Part shown: one piece after another, positions 37,578 to 47,314 of the stretch
Layout of the letters: every line of letters begins with the position of its first letter
Position numbering within the stretch: the first letter of the stretch is position 1
Assembly: GCA_031280615.1 (NCBI GenBank)
Contig: JAITGO010000001.1
Coordinates: 108,427-172,426 of the forward strand
DNA: 64,000 nt
Direction: 5' to 3'
Source: Desulfobulbus sp.
Lineage (GTDB): Bacteria > Desulfobacterota > Desulfobulbia > Desulfobulbales > Desulfobulbaceae
Translations under genes and position numbers: made by a program
Notes under the pieces: model-generated
The model's input: the letters and a program-made list of their open reading frames with translations, nothing else
What the model was told of the DNA's origin: nothing
Database searches by the model: none

Positions 37578-38125
37578 CAGTTGGTTCCTCCCATCTGGTC
37601 GATGAAGACGATGACCAGCCGCTCGGGTCCGTGGACACCGATGGTCAGGACCCGCTCGATATCGGCGGTCCGGCTTGGGCCGGTGATCATGGCGATATAG
37701 GCGGCCTGCTCCGGCCGGATGTCGGCCAGCCAGGCCGGCATGTCCGGCCGCAGGCCGTCGGTTTCGATCAGGGCGACATGGATGGACGGCAGGGTGGAAA
37801 CCAGCCGCTTGTCGATGGCGGTGGCATCCTGCACCAGGGTGCCGGTGTCGGCCACGGCCCAGTCGACCTGGCTGATGCCGACCTTGGCCGCTGCGGCCCG
37901 CTCCCGGGTCACCTCAAACCAGAGCCTCGGGATCGCGGCCAGCTGCGTTTGATCCACCCGGTCCAGGAACGGGCAGGCGGCGACAACCCCGTACTGTCCA
38001 TCCCGGTCGGTCACACCTTGCTCCTGAAGAAAGCCGACGAGAAAGGACAAGGCCTCGGCCGCGGTGGCAAAGCGATGCACCTCGGCGCTCACGCCCTCCG
38101 CCCTGGATTTGAACTGTTCGTACAT
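37577..38125 (-). CDS. lutC: LUD domain protein, LutC-like
   Basis: 182 residues of one LUD domain: AVADTGTLVQDATAIDKRLVSTLPS is the region of conserved Thr/Gly residues, followed by HVALIET, and YIAMITGPSRTADIERVLTIGVHGP near the C-terminus. It is the third component of LutABC-type lactate oxidation and probably helps assembly or electron transfer. GGAGGGAGG lies close before the ATG. It is the first gene of the operon, transcribed from the divergent region that also faces lctP. Confidence 0.92.
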   Translation of the reverse strand: MYEQFKSRAEGVSAEVHRFATAAEALSFLVGFLQEQGVTDRDGQYGVVAACPFLDRVDQTQLAAIPRLWFEVTRERAAAAKVGISQVDWAVADTGTLVQDATAIDKRLVSTLPSIHVALIETDGLRPDMPAWLADIRPEQAAYIAMITGPSRTADIERVLTIGVHGPERLVIVFIDQMGGTN

Positions 38126-38232
38126 TTTTCCTCCCTCCGGGGATGCGTCCCTGGTGTCTCGGGTCCACCCGGTAACCGCCCTTGCGCTTTGCGCTCGGAG
38201 ATATCGGCTTGCCGGGTTTGTAAAATTTGTAA

Positions 38233-38277
38233 AACAAAATTTTTGTTCACCATATTTCTCCTATGACCCCTTGTCAA
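38233..38277 (-). promoter_or_regulatory. Promoter and palindrome upstream of lutC
   Basis: On the minus strand a perfect -35 TTGACA (38272-38277) and TATGGT (38249-38254) are 17 bases apart. Just downstream is a 15-base palindrome with arms AACAAAA/TTTTGTT (38233-38247), well placed for a repressor. The rest of 38126-38441 holds no gene. Confidence 0.6.
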
Positions 38278-38308
38278 CATGCTTTTGGGGAACGATCTTA
38301 AAAAAATG

Positions 38309-38350
38309 TTGACAAGTCTACGGTAAAAAGATAACTGGTAATACCAATTA
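38309..38350 (+). promoter_or_regulatory. lctP promoter with FadR/GntR-type operator
   Basis: TTGACA at 38309-38314 is followed near -10 by the palindrome TGGTA-A-TACCA (38336-38346), extended as AACTGGTAATACCAATT. It resembles the PdhR/LldR consensus of the FadR subfamily of GntR regulators. A regulator of this subfamily is encoded at 40761-41480. Confidence 0.6.
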
Positions 38351-38441
38351 ACGAACAAGCACGCGCGCGCTTTTTGTAGGAACCCGGCATCGCCCCGATT
38401 CCGGGGTTGTCCATCCACCCTCCGCTCAAGGAAATATGCCC

Positions 38442-40388
38442 ATGCCCTGGATTCAAAACTACACCCCCGTGGGGGAAAGCCTCGGAATGTCGGCCCTGGT
38501 GGCCGCGGTTCCGCTGGTTGTCATTTTCGTCTGCCTCGCGCTGCTCAAGATGAAGGCCCACAAGGCCTCGTTGCTGGCAGTGGCATCCGCGCTCGCCATT
38601 GCCGTCTTCGTGTGGGGCATGCCGCTTAAGCTGGCCGGCCTGGCCTTTGGCCAAGGTGCGGCCTTTGGTCTTTTTCCGGTCTTCTACATCGTGCTGACCA
38701 CGCTGTTTCTCTACAATATTACCGTCCAGGGCGGCCAGTTCGAGATTATCCGCGCCTCCCTGGCCGGGCTGACCGCCGACCGCCGCATCCAGGCGCTGTT
38801 GATCGCCTTCTGCTTCGGGGCCTTCATCGAGGGCGCCGCCGGCTTCGGCACGCCGGTGGCCATTGCCGGCGCTACCCTGGTGGGGCTCGGCTTTCGCCCC
38901 CTGTACGCCGCCGGCATCTGCCTGGTGGCCAACACCGCGCCAGTGGCCTTCGGTGCCATCGGCATCCCGGTGGTCGCCCTGTCGGCGGTTATGGGCTATG
39001 ACGATACCGGCATGATGAAGCTCTCGGCCATGGTCGGCCACCAGCTGCCTTTTCTATCGCTCATGATTCCTTTCTACGTCATCGTCATGATGGCGGGCTT
39101 CAAAAAGGCCATGGAAGTCTTCCCGGCGATCGCGGTCTGCGGTCTGGTTTTTGCCCTGGCCCAATACGTCACCGCCAGCTTTATCGGCCCCTATCTGCCG
39201 GATATTACCGCCTCGCTGGCCTCCATGGCCGCCCTGGTGCTGCTGCTCCGCGTCTGGCAGCCCAAGGAAAATTTTGTCTTCGCCCACGAACAACAGGCGA
39301 CCAAGGAAGAGCACAACTATACCGGTGCCCAGATTTTCCGTGCCTGGACTCCGTACCTGTTCCTCACCGTGATGGTGCTGCTCTGGGGTATTCCCTCGGT
39401 GAAAAACGTGCTCGACCAGAGCAAGGTGGTCTTTGCTGTGCCTGGCCTGGACAACATGATCGTCAAGAAGGTGACCACTCCGGATGAGGGTCTGTGGCGC
39501 ATTGCTGCGGTCACCGGCGAGATCGACAAGCTGGCCGCGGTCCTGCCCCAGGGCGATGCCCAGGGGGCCAAGGCGCTCGCGGTGCTTGGCGAGCTCAAGG
39601 CCCTGCAATCGGGCCTGGCGCCGGTCGAACAGCGATTGGTCGGCAAGGGCGCGGTGCTGCCCGAGGAGCGTGTTGCCGCCTTTGAGCCGATTTTCAAGAA
39701 GGCGGACGAGCTGAAAAAACTGGGTGAAGGCCTGGTGCGGGACAAGGTGGTGGAAAAAGATCAGTTCAAGGCGGTCAATAAGGCCCTAGCCGATCAGCTG
39801 CCCGCCAAAATCCCCGCCAAGTACACCTTTAATTTCATGTCCGCGGCCGGCACCGCCATCCTGATCGCGGCCCTGCTTTCGGCCCTGGTCTGCGGCGTGC
39901 GGTTCGGTTCGGTGCTCAAGATCGCGGTCAAGACCGTCGTCGACATGCGCTATCCTGCCCTGACCGTGGCCTCGGTCCTGGGGCTGGCCTACATCATGAA
40001 CAATTCCGGCATGACCAATTGCCTCGGTCTGGCCTTCACCAAGACCGGCCACTGGTTTCCGCTCATCGCGCCGCTGCTCGGCTGGCTGGGCGTGTTCCTT
40101 ACCGGTTCCGATACCTCCAGCAACGTGCTGTTCGGCGGCCTGCAGAAGGCCACGGCCGAGCAGCTGGGGATCAGCCCGATCCTGACCGGCGCGGCCAATA
40201 CCAGCGGTGGCGTCATGGGCAAGATGATCTCGCCCCAGTCGCTGGCCGTTGCCACCGCCGCCTGCGGCATGGTGGGAGAGGAGGGTAGTTTGTTCCGTTT
40301 CACCCTGAAACATTCGCTCTTCCTGACTTCCCTGGTCTGTATCATCGTCTATCTCCAGGCTTATTACCTGCAATGGATGATTCCGTGA
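38442..40388 (+). CDS. lctP: L-lactate permease with large extra-membrane insertion
   Basis: 648 residues of the LctP family, proton-coupled lactate uptake. Typical motifs are AFCFGAFIEGAAGFGTPVAI, LVANTAPVAFGAIGIP, the late LTGSDTSSNVLFGGLQ and NTSGGVMGKMISPQSLAVA. Family members have about 550 residues. Here a polar, helix-prone segment of about 140 residues (320-460) lies between membrane spans where about 40 are usual. The ATG at 38442 is preferred: AAGGA is nine bases upstream, versus three for the ATG at 38436. A terminator follows at 40526. Confidence 0.93.
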   Translation: MPWIQNYTPVGESLGMSALVAAVPLVVIFVCLALLKMKAHKASLLAVASALAIAVFVWGMPLKLAGLAFGQGAAFGLFPVFYIVLTTLFLYNITVQGGQFEIIRASLAGLTADRRIQALLIAFCFGAFIEGAAGFGTPVAIAGATLVGLGFRPLYAAGICLVANTAPVAFGAIGIPVVALSAVMGYDDTGMMKLSAMVGHQLPFLSLMIPFYVIVMMAGFKKAMEVFPAIAVCGLVFALAQYVTASFIGPYLPDITASLASMAALVLLLRVWQPKENFVFAHEQQATKEEHNYTGAQIFRAWTPYLFLTVMVLLWGIPSVKNVLDQSKVVFAVPGLDNMIVKKVTTPDEGLWRIAAVTGEIDKLAAVLPQGDAQGAKALAVLGELKALQSGLAPVEQRLVGKGAVLPEERVAAFEPIFKKADELKKLGEGLVRDKVVEKDQFKAVNKALADQLPAKIPAKYTFNFMSAAGTAILIAALLSALVCGVRFGSVLKIAVKTVVDMRYPALTVASVLGLAYIMNNSGMTNCLGLAFTKTGHWFPLIAPLLGWLGVFLTGSDTSSNVLFGGLQKATAEQLGISPILTGAANTSGGVMGKMISPQSLAVATAACGMVGEEGSLFRFTLKHSLFLTSLVCIIVYLQAYYLQWMIP

Positions 40389-40760
40389 CCACGCCATTTG
40401 TCCCTTCTCTCCAGGAGTCGTCCGGCTCGTTCCCTCTGTCCGGATGACGCGCCCCCCTGGAGAAAGGGGCGAAGCCCGCGGCAAGGCGCCTTGCGCTGGG
40501 CCTTGCCGCAACCTCCTTGTCGTTTGGGGGACGCCGCTGCGTCCCCCTTTTTTTATTCCGGCCGCACCCATTCGCTCTTGGTCAAACGGGTGCGTGGCGG
40601 TATCGAAAGAGCAGGAAGTGGTCCGACATACGCATCTTTACCAAGGTGGGCACGTGCCGGCGGCCAGTAAGGCGCCCAAACGACAACCTGTTGCAATGTC
40701 AAGGGTTCTAAGGTAGAAAGAGGTGGTTCAGGACCTCTCCCTTCCGCAGCCAGAGATACC
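40389..40760 (+). terminator. lctP-gntR gap with intrinsic terminator at 40526-40554
   Basis: A 9-bp stem GGGGGACGC/GCGTCCCCC (40526-40547) is followed by seven T and ends the lctP transcript. A second 10-bp hairpin precedes it (40478-40487 with 40500-40509). No gene is seen in the gap. Confidence 0.8.
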
Positions 40761-41480
40761 ATGAAATTCAAGCCGATCAAACCGAAGAAGGTTTCCAGCC
40801 AGATCGCCGACCAGATCCGCGACTCCATTCTTGCCGGAGACTTCACTCCCGGCGAGAAATTGCCGCCGGAGCGCGAGTTGGCGGAAATGTTCGGCGTGTC
40901 CCGTCCCTCGGTGCGCGAGGCGCTGAATTTGCTTGCCTCGTCGGGCCTAGTCATGTCGTACCAGGGCGGCGGCACGGTGGTGCTCTCCCTGGTCGAGGCC
41001 GGACAGGGCAATACCTTGAGCGACCTCATTCGCAGCCAGCAGGAGCGCGCGCTCGAAGTGATCGAGGTGCGCAAATGCATGGAATCGTGGACCGCCTACT
41101 ACGCGGCCCAACGCGCTCGATCCGAGGATCTGTGCCGGATGGAGGAGATCCTGGCGGGCATGGAAATGAACCTAGGGGCGGATCTGCCCTCGGAGGATCT
41201 CGACGCCAACCTGCATATCGTCATCGCCCGCGCCACCCACAACGTTGTCTGGCTGCACCTGATGCAATCCATCTTCGATGCCATGAAGGAATTCCAGCGC
41301 GGGGTCTGGCGCGCGGTCTACCTCACCGCCGAGGATCGCAACCTGCTGTTCCGGCACCATGCCGACATTGTCGCCGCCATCCGCTCCCGCGATGCCGAGG
41401 CCGCCCGCGACACCATGCTTCACCATCTCTCCTTTGCCGAAAAACGAAGCATCGCCTACGTGGCCCGGGGCGCGGTCTGA
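40761..41480 (+). CDS. FadR-subfamily GntR transcription regulator
   Basis: 239 residues. The N-terminal winged helix-turn-helix has the GntR signature KLPPERELAEMFGVSRPSVREAL (about 34-56, its core cited). The C-terminal all-helical FCD domain has DANLHIVIARATHN and HHADIVAAIRSRD, with the Asp and His residues that bind a metal and carboxylate ligand. This is the LldR/PdhR type, which often senses lactate or pyruvate. Boxes of matching type lie at the lctP promoter (38336) and before glcD (41607). It therefore probably controls lactate use, with lactate or pyruvate as effector (inference). Confidence 0.9.
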   Translation: MKFKPIKPKKVSSQIADQIRDSILAGDFTPGEKLPPERELAEMFGVSRPSVREALNLLASSGLVMSYQGGGTVVLSLVEAGQGNTLSDLIRSQQERALEVIEVRKCMESWTAYYAAQRARSEDLCRMEEILAGMEMNLGADLPSEDLDANLHIVIARATHNVVWLHLMQSIFDAMKEFQRGVWRAVYLTAEDRNLLFRHHADIVAAIRSRDAEAARDTMLHHLSFAEKRSIAYVARGAV

Positions 41481-41581
41481 CCGTTCCGCCCGGCCGGTAA
41501 ATTTTTCCCGCCACCTTCCGTTTTCTCCCTTTTTGCCGCCTTCTTTCCGGCGTTTATCTTCTTTTGCCGCTGAAGAAATAT

Positions 41582-41620
41582 TTGACAGATCAATTTTCAT
41601 TTGATAATTGGTATGACAAC
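41582..41620 (+). promoter_or_regulatory. glcD promoter with GntR-type box
   Basis: TTGACA (41582-41587) and GATAAT (41603-41608) are 15 bases apart, overlapped by AATTGGTATGACAAC (41606-41620). The core TTGGTATGAC resembles the box at the lctP promoter and the PdhR/LldR consensus. It lies about 95 bases before the glcD start. Confidence 0.55.
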
Positions 41621-41712
41621 AGTGCCACAGCTGGATCTCGGTCTGATTCCAAGTCCTAAGGGCAAACAGACCGAACCGGTCCGGGCAATCGCATCATACA
41701 AGGAGCGCCGAC

Positions 41713-43107
41713 ATGCTTGAGGCAACCATCGTTACGGAACTTGAAAATCTGGCGGGGAAGGAAAACGTGCTCATCGGCAAGGTCGACTTGGTGGCCTACA
41801 GCTACGACGCCACCGCCGACATGCCCAAACAAACCCCGGATGTGGTGGTTCTGCCGACCAGCGCCGAGATGGTCCGGGACATCGTGCATCTGGCTCGGCG
41901 CAACCGGATCGCCATCTATCCCCGCGGGGCGGGCACCAACCTGAGTGGCGGCACGGTACCCTTGAAAAAGGGCATCGTGCTTTCTTTCCAGAAAATGAAT
42001 AAAATCGTGGAGATCGATCCGGCCAACCTTACCGCCGTGGTCCAGCCCGGAGTGGTCATCGCCGCTCTTAATGCCGCGGTCGCCCCCTATGGCCTGATCT
42101 ACCCGCCCGATCCCGGCACCGTGGCCACCGCCACCATGGGCGGTTCCGCCGCCGAGAACTCCGGCGGCCTGCGTGGCCTCAAATACGGGGTCACCAAGAA
42201 TTACATCATGGGCATGGAGGTGGTCTTGGCCAACGGTGACAAGGTGCGCTTCGGCGGCAAGACGGTCAAAAACGTCACGGCCTACGATTTCTCGAACCTG
42301 TTCGTCGGCTCCGAAGGCACCTTGGGCATCATCACCGAGCTGACCGCCAAGCTGATTCCGGCCCCCAAATACCGGCGCATCATGATGGGCGTTTTCAAGA
42401 CCCTGGCCGACGCGGGCAATGCCGTGGCCGGCATCATTGCCGCCCAGGTCATCCCCGCCACCCTGGAGATCATGGACCGGATGACCATCCGCGCCGTGGA
42501 GGATTTCGCCCACATCGGCCTGCCGGTGGATGCCGAGGCCCTGCTATTGATCGAGGTCGACGGCATGGCCGAGGAGGTGGTCCGGGCCGAGGCCGAGGCA
42601 ACCATGCAGGTGGTGCGCGACAACAACGGCGACCTCAAGGCGGCCGAGACCGACCAGGAGCGCGACCAGCTATGGACTGCCCGCCGTAACGCCCTGCCGG
42701 CTTTGGCCTCGCTCAACAACACCGTGGTGCTGGAAGACGCCACCGTGCCTCGCTCGCGGATCACCGACATGCTGGTGGCCTGCGAGACCATCGGCAAGAA
42801 ATATAACCTGACCTTGGGCACCTTCGGCCACGCCGGCGACGGCAACCTGCATCCCACCATTCTCTGCGACAAGCGCAACCCGGACGAGATCCACCGGGTG
42901 CATGAGGCGGTGGACGAGATCTTCGAGACCGCCTTGCAATTCGGCGGCACCCTGTCGGGCGAGCATGGCATCGGCATGGCCAAGATGAAATATCTGGGTG
43001 ACGAACTCGGGCAATCCGGGCTGGATTTGATGCGGACCATCAAAAAAGCGCTCGATCCCGATTCCATCCTCAATCCGGGCAAAATGGTGCCTCTGCGGGA
43101 GAATTGA
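41713..43107 (+). CDS. FAD-linked D-lactate/glycolate dehydrogenase, GlcD family
   Basis: 464 residues. The N-terminal FAD-binding type 4 domain has VVVLPTSAEMV, YPRGAGTNLSGGTVP, and ATMGGSAAENSGGLRGLKYG with the FAD pyrophosphate loop. The C-terminal oxidase domain ends GHAGDGNLHPTI and GEHGIGMAKM, the catalytic His motifs. It should oxidise D-lactate (or glycolate) and pass electrons to its Fe-S partner encoded two bases downstream. The placement in a lactate region favours D-lactate. A gene symbol is avoided because the family mixes glycolate and lactate enzymes. Confidence 0.92.
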   Translation: MLEATIVTELENLAGKENVLIGKVDLVAYSYDATADMPKQTPDVVVLPTSAEMVRDIVHLARRNRIAIYPRGAGTNLSGGTVPLKKGIVLSFQKMNKIVEIDPANLTAVVQPGVVIAALNAAVAPYGLIYPPDPGTVATATMGGSAAENSGGLRGLKYGVTKNYIMGMEVVLANGDKVRFGGKTVKNVTAYDFSNLFVGSEGTLGIITELTAKLIPAPKYRRIMMGVFKTLADAGNAVAGIIAAQVIPATLEIMDRMTIRAVEDFAHIGLPVDAEALLLIEVDGMAEEVVRAEAEATMQVVRDNNGDLKAAETDQERDQLWTARRNALPALASLNNTVVLEDATVPRSRITDMLVACETIGKKYNLTLGTFGHAGDGNLHPTILCDKRNPDEIHRVHEAVDEIFETALQFGGTLSGEHGIGMAKMKYLGDELGQSGLDLMRTIKKALDPDSILNPGKMVPLREN

Positions 43108-43109
43108 CC

Positions 43110-44468
43110 ATGGCGGCGCAAACGAAAAGCCCGGAAGGCTCGGGCGGGAAGACCTATTACGACGAGTTGGCCGTTGTCCGCGAGGAACTCGACAAGTGCA
43201 TGAAGTGCGGCAACTGCATGGCCGTCTGCCCGGTGTACGGAGCCGAACGGGTCGAGTCGGCGGTCACCCGCTCGAAGATCGCCGTGGCCGAGGCGGTGCT
43301 TGCCGGCGAACTGGCCTTGGACGACCCACAGGTCTACGAGATGCTGTTCAACTGCCTGGTCTGCAAGTCCTGCATGACCAATTGCCCGACCAAGGTCAAT
43401 TTCGACCGGATCATGCTGGCCTTGCGCGCGGCCCTGGTGCGCAAGAACGGCGTGCCCTGGCTGAAGAAGGCGATCTTTTCCACCCTGAGGCATCCCGCTT
43501 TGTTCGATACCGGCATGCGGCTGGGCGCAGCCCTGCAGGGCCTGGCCTTCAGGAGCGAAGACAGCGGCCGGGCGATCCTGCCCCGGACGCCCCTGGCCAG
43601 GATGGGAGAGAAGATCGGGTTTGACGGTGAACGGCGGCTGCCGGCCCTGAACGACACGCCGTTGCGCGACCGGACCGACGAGGTGGTCCGGGTGGAGGGC
43701 GCGGCGATGAAGGTGGCTTTTTTCACCGGCGACTCGCTTAACTATTTTTACCCGGAAACCGGGCGGGACCTGATCGAGGTCCTTGTTGCCAACCGCATCG
43801 AGGTGCATATTCCCAAGGCGCAGAACTGCTGCGGCGTGCCGGTCCTGGTGCACGGCGACGTCGAGACTGCCCGAACCCTGGCCCGCAGGAATATCGACAC
43901 CTTCGAGGCCACCGGCTGCGCCTATCTGATCACCGGCTGCGGCTCCTGCGGCGGCGCCTGGCAGCACGACTACCCCGAGCTGCTGGCCGCCGATCCGGTC
44001 TACGGACCCAAGGCCCGCCATTGGGCCGAACGCACCTACGATATCTCCACCTTCCTGACCCGCATCGTCGCCCTGCGGCCGCCCCAAGGCCGCATCGAGC
44101 GTACCGTGACCTACCACGATTCCTGCCATTTGAAAAAATCGATGAAGGTGGCGGCCGAGCCGCGCGAGATTCTCCGCTCAATTCCCGGCCTGGTCTTCAA
44201 GGAAATGGCGGCCCCGGATGCTTGCTGCGGCAGCGGCGGTTCCTATGTGCTGACCCACTATGAAACCGCCGGCATCATCGGCCGCAAGAAGGCCGAGGAC
44301 ATCGAGCGCACCCGGGCCGATACCGTGGCCACCGGCTGCCCGGCCTGCATGATGCAGCTGCTCGACAATGTCAACCGGACCGATGGCCACCAACAGGTCA
44401 CCCATTTCGTGTCGCTGCTGGCCGAATCGTATCGCCGGGAAAAAAGCGGATCGCGCTCGAACCGCTGA
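43110..44468 (+). CDS. Iron-sulfur CCG-domain subunit of the lactate dehydrogenase
   Basis: 452 residues. Two 4Fe-4S motifs lie near the N-terminus, CMKCGNCMAVCP (about 30-41) and CLVCKSCMTNCPT (about 87-99). Two CCG domains follow (AQNCCGVPVLVHG, DACCGSGGSYVLT). This matches GlcF/LldE-like partners that take electrons from the FAD subunit and deliver them to the quinone pool or another carrier. The ATG at 43110 was chosen over an in-frame TTG at 43104; GGGAG lies ten bases upstream. It follows glcD by two bases. Confidence 0.9.
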   Translation: MAAQTKSPEGSGGKTYYDELAVVREELDKCMKCGNCMAVCPVYGAERVESAVTRSKIAVAEAVLAGELALDDPQVYEMLFNCLVCKSCMTNCPTKVNFDRIMLALRAALVRKNGVPWLKKAIFSTLRHPALFDTGMRLGAALQGLAFRSEDSGRAILPRTPLARMGEKIGFDGERRLPALNDTPLRDRTDEVVRVEGAAMKVAFFTGDSLNYFYPETGRDLIEVLVANRIEVHIPKAQNCCGVPVLVHGDVETARTLARRNIDTFEATGCAYLITGCGSCGGAWQHDYPELLAADPVYGPKARHWAERTYDISTFLTRIVALRPPQGRIERTVTYHDSCHLKKSMKVAAEPREILRSIPGLVFKEMAAPDACCGSGGSYVLTHYETAGIIGRKKAEDIERTRADTVATGCPACMMQLLDNVNRTDGHQQVTHFVSLLAESYRREKSGSRSNR

Positions 44469-44486
44469 AATTTCACCCGTTCCTCA

Positions 44487-44534
44487 AATATCAAGCGAGG
44501 CCGGAGACAGTCGTCTCCGGCCTCGCTTGATATT
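44487..44534. terminator. 22-bp perfect hairpin between convergent genes
   Basis: The arms 44487-44508 and 44513-44534 are perfectly complementary with a four-base loop (agtc). Each outer end is A/T-rich, so it can end transcription from both the lactate operon and the convergent LOG-family gene. Confidence 0.88.
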
Positions 44535-44613
44535 TTCTCTGCCCCGGCCCCTCCTCGATCTTGCGCCAGGGAATAGCGTCCGCCCCGTCATCGCGGTCTG
44601 GCGGGTAAGTCCT

Positions 44614-45285
44614 TCATATCACCCCTTTGCGCTGGTCGCCCTCGAACTGGCTGCAGCGCGTCAGATAATCGCCGATAATCGCCGTCACCTCCTCCGGGGT
44701 ATCGACCAGGTGGAAGAGATTCAGGTCATCGGGGGCAATCGCCTGATGGGAAATCATTTCGGTCCGGATCCAGCCGAGCAATCCCTGCCAGTAGCCCGTG
44801 CCGAACAGAACAATGGGAAAGCGCCGGATTTTCTTGGTCTGGACCAGGGTCAGCGACTCGAACAATTCGTCCATGGTGCCGAAGCCGCCGGGAAAAATGA
44901 CATAGGCCATGGCAAAGCGGACAAACATCAGCTTGCGGATGAAAAAGTAGCGGAAGGTGATGCTGCGGTTCTGGTAGTGGTTGGGGTGCTGTTCCCGGGG
45001 CAGGGTGATGTTCAGTCCCACCGAGATGCCGCCGGCTTCGAAGCAGCCCCGGCTGGCCGCCTCCATGATGCCGGGGCCGCCGCCGGTGATCACCGCCAGG
45101 TTCATCCTGGTGAGCAGCCCGGCCGTGGCGCGCGCGGCCGCGTAGTAGGGCGCGTCTTCCTTGAAGCGGGCACCGCCGAAGATCGAGACCGCCGGTCCCA
45201 GGTCGTTAAGGGTTTCGATGCCGTCAATCAGTTCGGCCTGGATGCGGAACACCCGCCAGGCCTCCGAAGTTCTGAGATCGTCCAT
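44614..45285 (-). CDS. LOG-family (TIGR00730-like) Rossmann protein
   Basis: 223 residues with the LOG/lysine-decarboxylase-like fold. The glycine-rich GGGPGIMEAASRG motif and the catalytic PGGFGTMDELFE motif are complete. In plants and several bacteria this family releases cytokinin bases from nucleotides (phosphoribohydrolase). In other bacteria it hydrolyses related nucleotide monophosphates (PpnN-like). The substrate here is unknown. It lies convergent with the lactate operon and downstream of class I fumarase, with a terminator between. Confidence 0.88.
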   Translation of the reverse strand: MDDLRTSEAWRVFRIQAELIDGIETLNDLGPAVSIFGGARFKEDAPYYAAARATAGLLTRMNLAVITGGGPGIMEAASRGCFEAGGISVGLNITLPREQHPNHYQNRSITFRYFFIRKLMFVRFAMAYVIFPGGFGTMDELFESLTLVQTKKIRRFPIVLFGTGYWQGLLGWIRTEMISHQAIAPDDLNLFHLVDTPEEVTAIIGDYLTRCSQFEGDQRKGVI

Positions 45286-45303
45286 AGCAGGGAATAAGGC
45301 AAA

Positions 45304-45334
45304 ACAGGCGAAGAGGCAGTGCCTCCCCGCCTGT
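45304..45334 (-). terminator. Terminator after class I fumarase
   Basis: An interrupted stem (ACAGGCG/CGCCTGT with inner GAGG/CCTC) lies just after the fumarase stop in the minus direction and is followed by TTTT. Confidence 0.6.
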
Positions 45335-45386
45335 CGAACGGTTTGTCAGCCCTTGGGCGCAATGCCAACGGGCGACGTGTTATCGA

Positions 45387-47003
45387 TCAAAGGCTCTTGA
45401 AGAAGTCGTTGCCTTTGTCATCCACCAGGATGAAGGCCGGGAAGTCGACCACTTCGATCTTCCAGACAGCTTCCATACCCAGTTCCGGATAGTCGATGCA
45501 CTCGACCTTCTTGATGTTTTCCTCGGCCAGCAAGGCGGCCGGACCGCCGATGGAGCCGAGGTAGAAGCCGCCGTGCTTCTTGCAGGCGTCGGTGACCTGC
45601 TGCGAGCGGTTGCCCTTGGCGATCATCACCATCGAGCCACCGTTGGCCTGGAACAGGTCGACATAGCTGTCCATGCGGCCGGCCGTGGTCGGGCCGAAGG
45701 AGCCGGAGGGCTTGCCGGGCGGGGTCTTGGCCGGGCCGGCATAGTAGACCGGGTGGTTCTTCAGGTACTCGGGCAGCGGCTTGCCGGCGTCGAGCAGCTC
45801 TTTCCATTTGGCATGGGCGATGTCGCGGCCGACGATGATGGTGCCGGTCAGGGACAGGACGGTGGAAACCGGATACTTGGTCAGCTCGGCCAAGACCTTG
45901 GCGATGGGCTGGTTGAGGTCGATTTTCACCGAATGGCCGCCGGTGCGGTTGCGGTACTCCGCCGGAATCAGACGGCCGGGATTGTCGTCCATCTGCTCGA
46001 TCCACAGGCCTTCCTTGTTGATCTTGGCCTTGATGTTACGGTCGGCCGAACAGGAAACACCCATGCCCACCGGACAGGAGGCCCCGTGGCGGGACATGCG
46101 GACGACGCGGATGTCGTGGGCAAAGTACTTGCCGCCGAACTGGGCGCCGAGGCCGAGCTTCTGGGCTTCGACCAGCAGTTCCTGCTCCAGTTCCAGGTCG
46201 CGGAAGGAGCGGCCCAGCTCGTTGCCGCTGGTGGGCAGGTGGTCCAGGTATTTGGCCGAGGCCAGTTTCACGGTCTTGAGGCAGGTCTCGGCCGAGGTGC
46301 CGCCGATGACAAAGGCGATGTGGTAGGGCGGACAGGCGGCCGTGCCCAGGGTTTTCATCTTCTCCACCAGGAATTTCTTCAGGGTGCCGGGATTGAGCAG
46401 GGCCTTGGTCTCTTGATAGAGATAGGTCTTGTTGCCGCTGCCGCCGCCCTTGGCCAGGAAGAGGAATTTGTACTCGCCGCCCTTGGTGGCGTAAATGTCG
46501 ATCTGGGCCGGCAGGTTGGTCTTGGTGTTGACCTCGTCGTACATGGTCAGGGGCGCATTCTGGGAATAGCGCAGGTTTTCCTCGGTGTAGGTGGTGTAGA
46601 CGCCGGCGGAGATCATCTCGGCGTCGTCGCAGCCGGTCCAGACATTCTGCCCTTTCTTGGCCACGACGCAGGCCGTGCCGGTATCCTGGCAGATCGGCAG
46701 CACATAGCTGGCCGCCACCTCGGCGTTGCGCAGCATGGCATGGGCCACTTCCTTGTCGTTGCGCGAGGCCTCGGGATCGGCGAAAATCTTCGCCACCTGC
46801 TCGTTGTGGGCCGGACGCAGGCGGAACGATACTTCGCGCATGGCCTGATTGGCGAGAACCTTCAAGCCTTCGGGATTGACCTTGAGGACCTCCTGGCCGT
46901 TGAAGGTTTCGGTGGCAACATACTTCTGGGAACCTTCCAGCAGCCGGAACTTGGTGTCATCCTGACCGAGCGGAAAGGGATCCTGATACACAAAACCTGC
47001 CAT
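45387..47003 (-). CDS. Fumarate hydratase class I (Fe-S)
   Basis: 538 residues, a single-chain class I fumarase (FumA/FumB type) holding a 4Fe-4S cluster. The N-terminal part has [13 protein letters not shown] with a cluster Cys, [14 protein letters not shown] and [14 protein letters not shown]. The middle has [15 protein letters not shown]. The C-terminal half includes [46 protein letters not shown] swivelling-domain sequence, and a final [14 protein letters not shown]. It interconverts malate and fumarate. AAGGAG is seven bases before the ATG at 47003 and rules out an ATG two codons earlier. The window also carries class II fumC. Confidence 0.95.
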   Translation of the reverse strand: MAGFVYQDPFPLGQDDTKFRLLEGSQKYVATETFNGQEVLKVNPEGLKVLANQAMREVSFRLRPAHNEQVAKIFADPEASRNDKEVAHAMLRNAEVAASYVLPICQDTGTACVVAKKGQNVWTGCDDAEMISAGVYTTYTEENLRYSQNAPLTMYDEVNTKTNLPAQIDIYATKGGEYKFLFLAKGGGSGNKTYLYQETKALLNPGTLKKFLVEKMKTLGTAACPPYHIAFVIGGTSAETCLKTVKLASAKYLDHLPTSGNELGRSFRDLELEQELLVEAQKLGLGAQFGGKYFAHDIRVVRMSRHGASCPVGMGVSCSADRNIKAKINKEGLWIEQMDDNPGRLIPAEYRNRTGGHSVKIDLNQPIAKVLAELTKYPVSTVLSLTGTIIVGRDIAHAKWKELLDAGKPLPEYLKNHPVYYAGPAKTPPGKPSGSFGPTTAGRMDSYVDLFQANGGSMVMIAKGNRSQQVTDACKKHGGFYLGSIGGPAALLAEENIKKVECIDYPELGMEAVWKIEVVDFPAFILVDDKGNDFFKSL

Positions 47004-47314
47004 AATCATGCTCCTTGTTGAGTGAAAAGACGACGATAAGGGACCGGTTGCACCGGGCCTTCCGACAGACAAACAACACATGGCTGTTGCGGTCCAGAGG
47101 ATGCGGCAACGGTGCGCGGCCGGCATCGCGAAATCCTGGGCCGCCTTCGCGCCAGGGCCTCCGCCGGGGCGAAAGCCGTCCGCTGGCACGACGAACAGCG
47201 GGGCGGACAAATATTCAACCGTATCTTTTACCCTGCACCGGCGACAAAGGCAAGACGGGAACGGCGGGTAATTGCCGCATTTAGTGATTGTTTTGGCTGG
47301 AAAACGGGGCGGCG
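47004..47314. other. Intergenic region upstream of class I fumarase
   Basis: 311 bases between the fumarase start and the hemW stop. No gene-like frame, RNA or clear promoter was recognised. It should hold the fumarase promoter on the minus strand. Confidence 0.5.
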
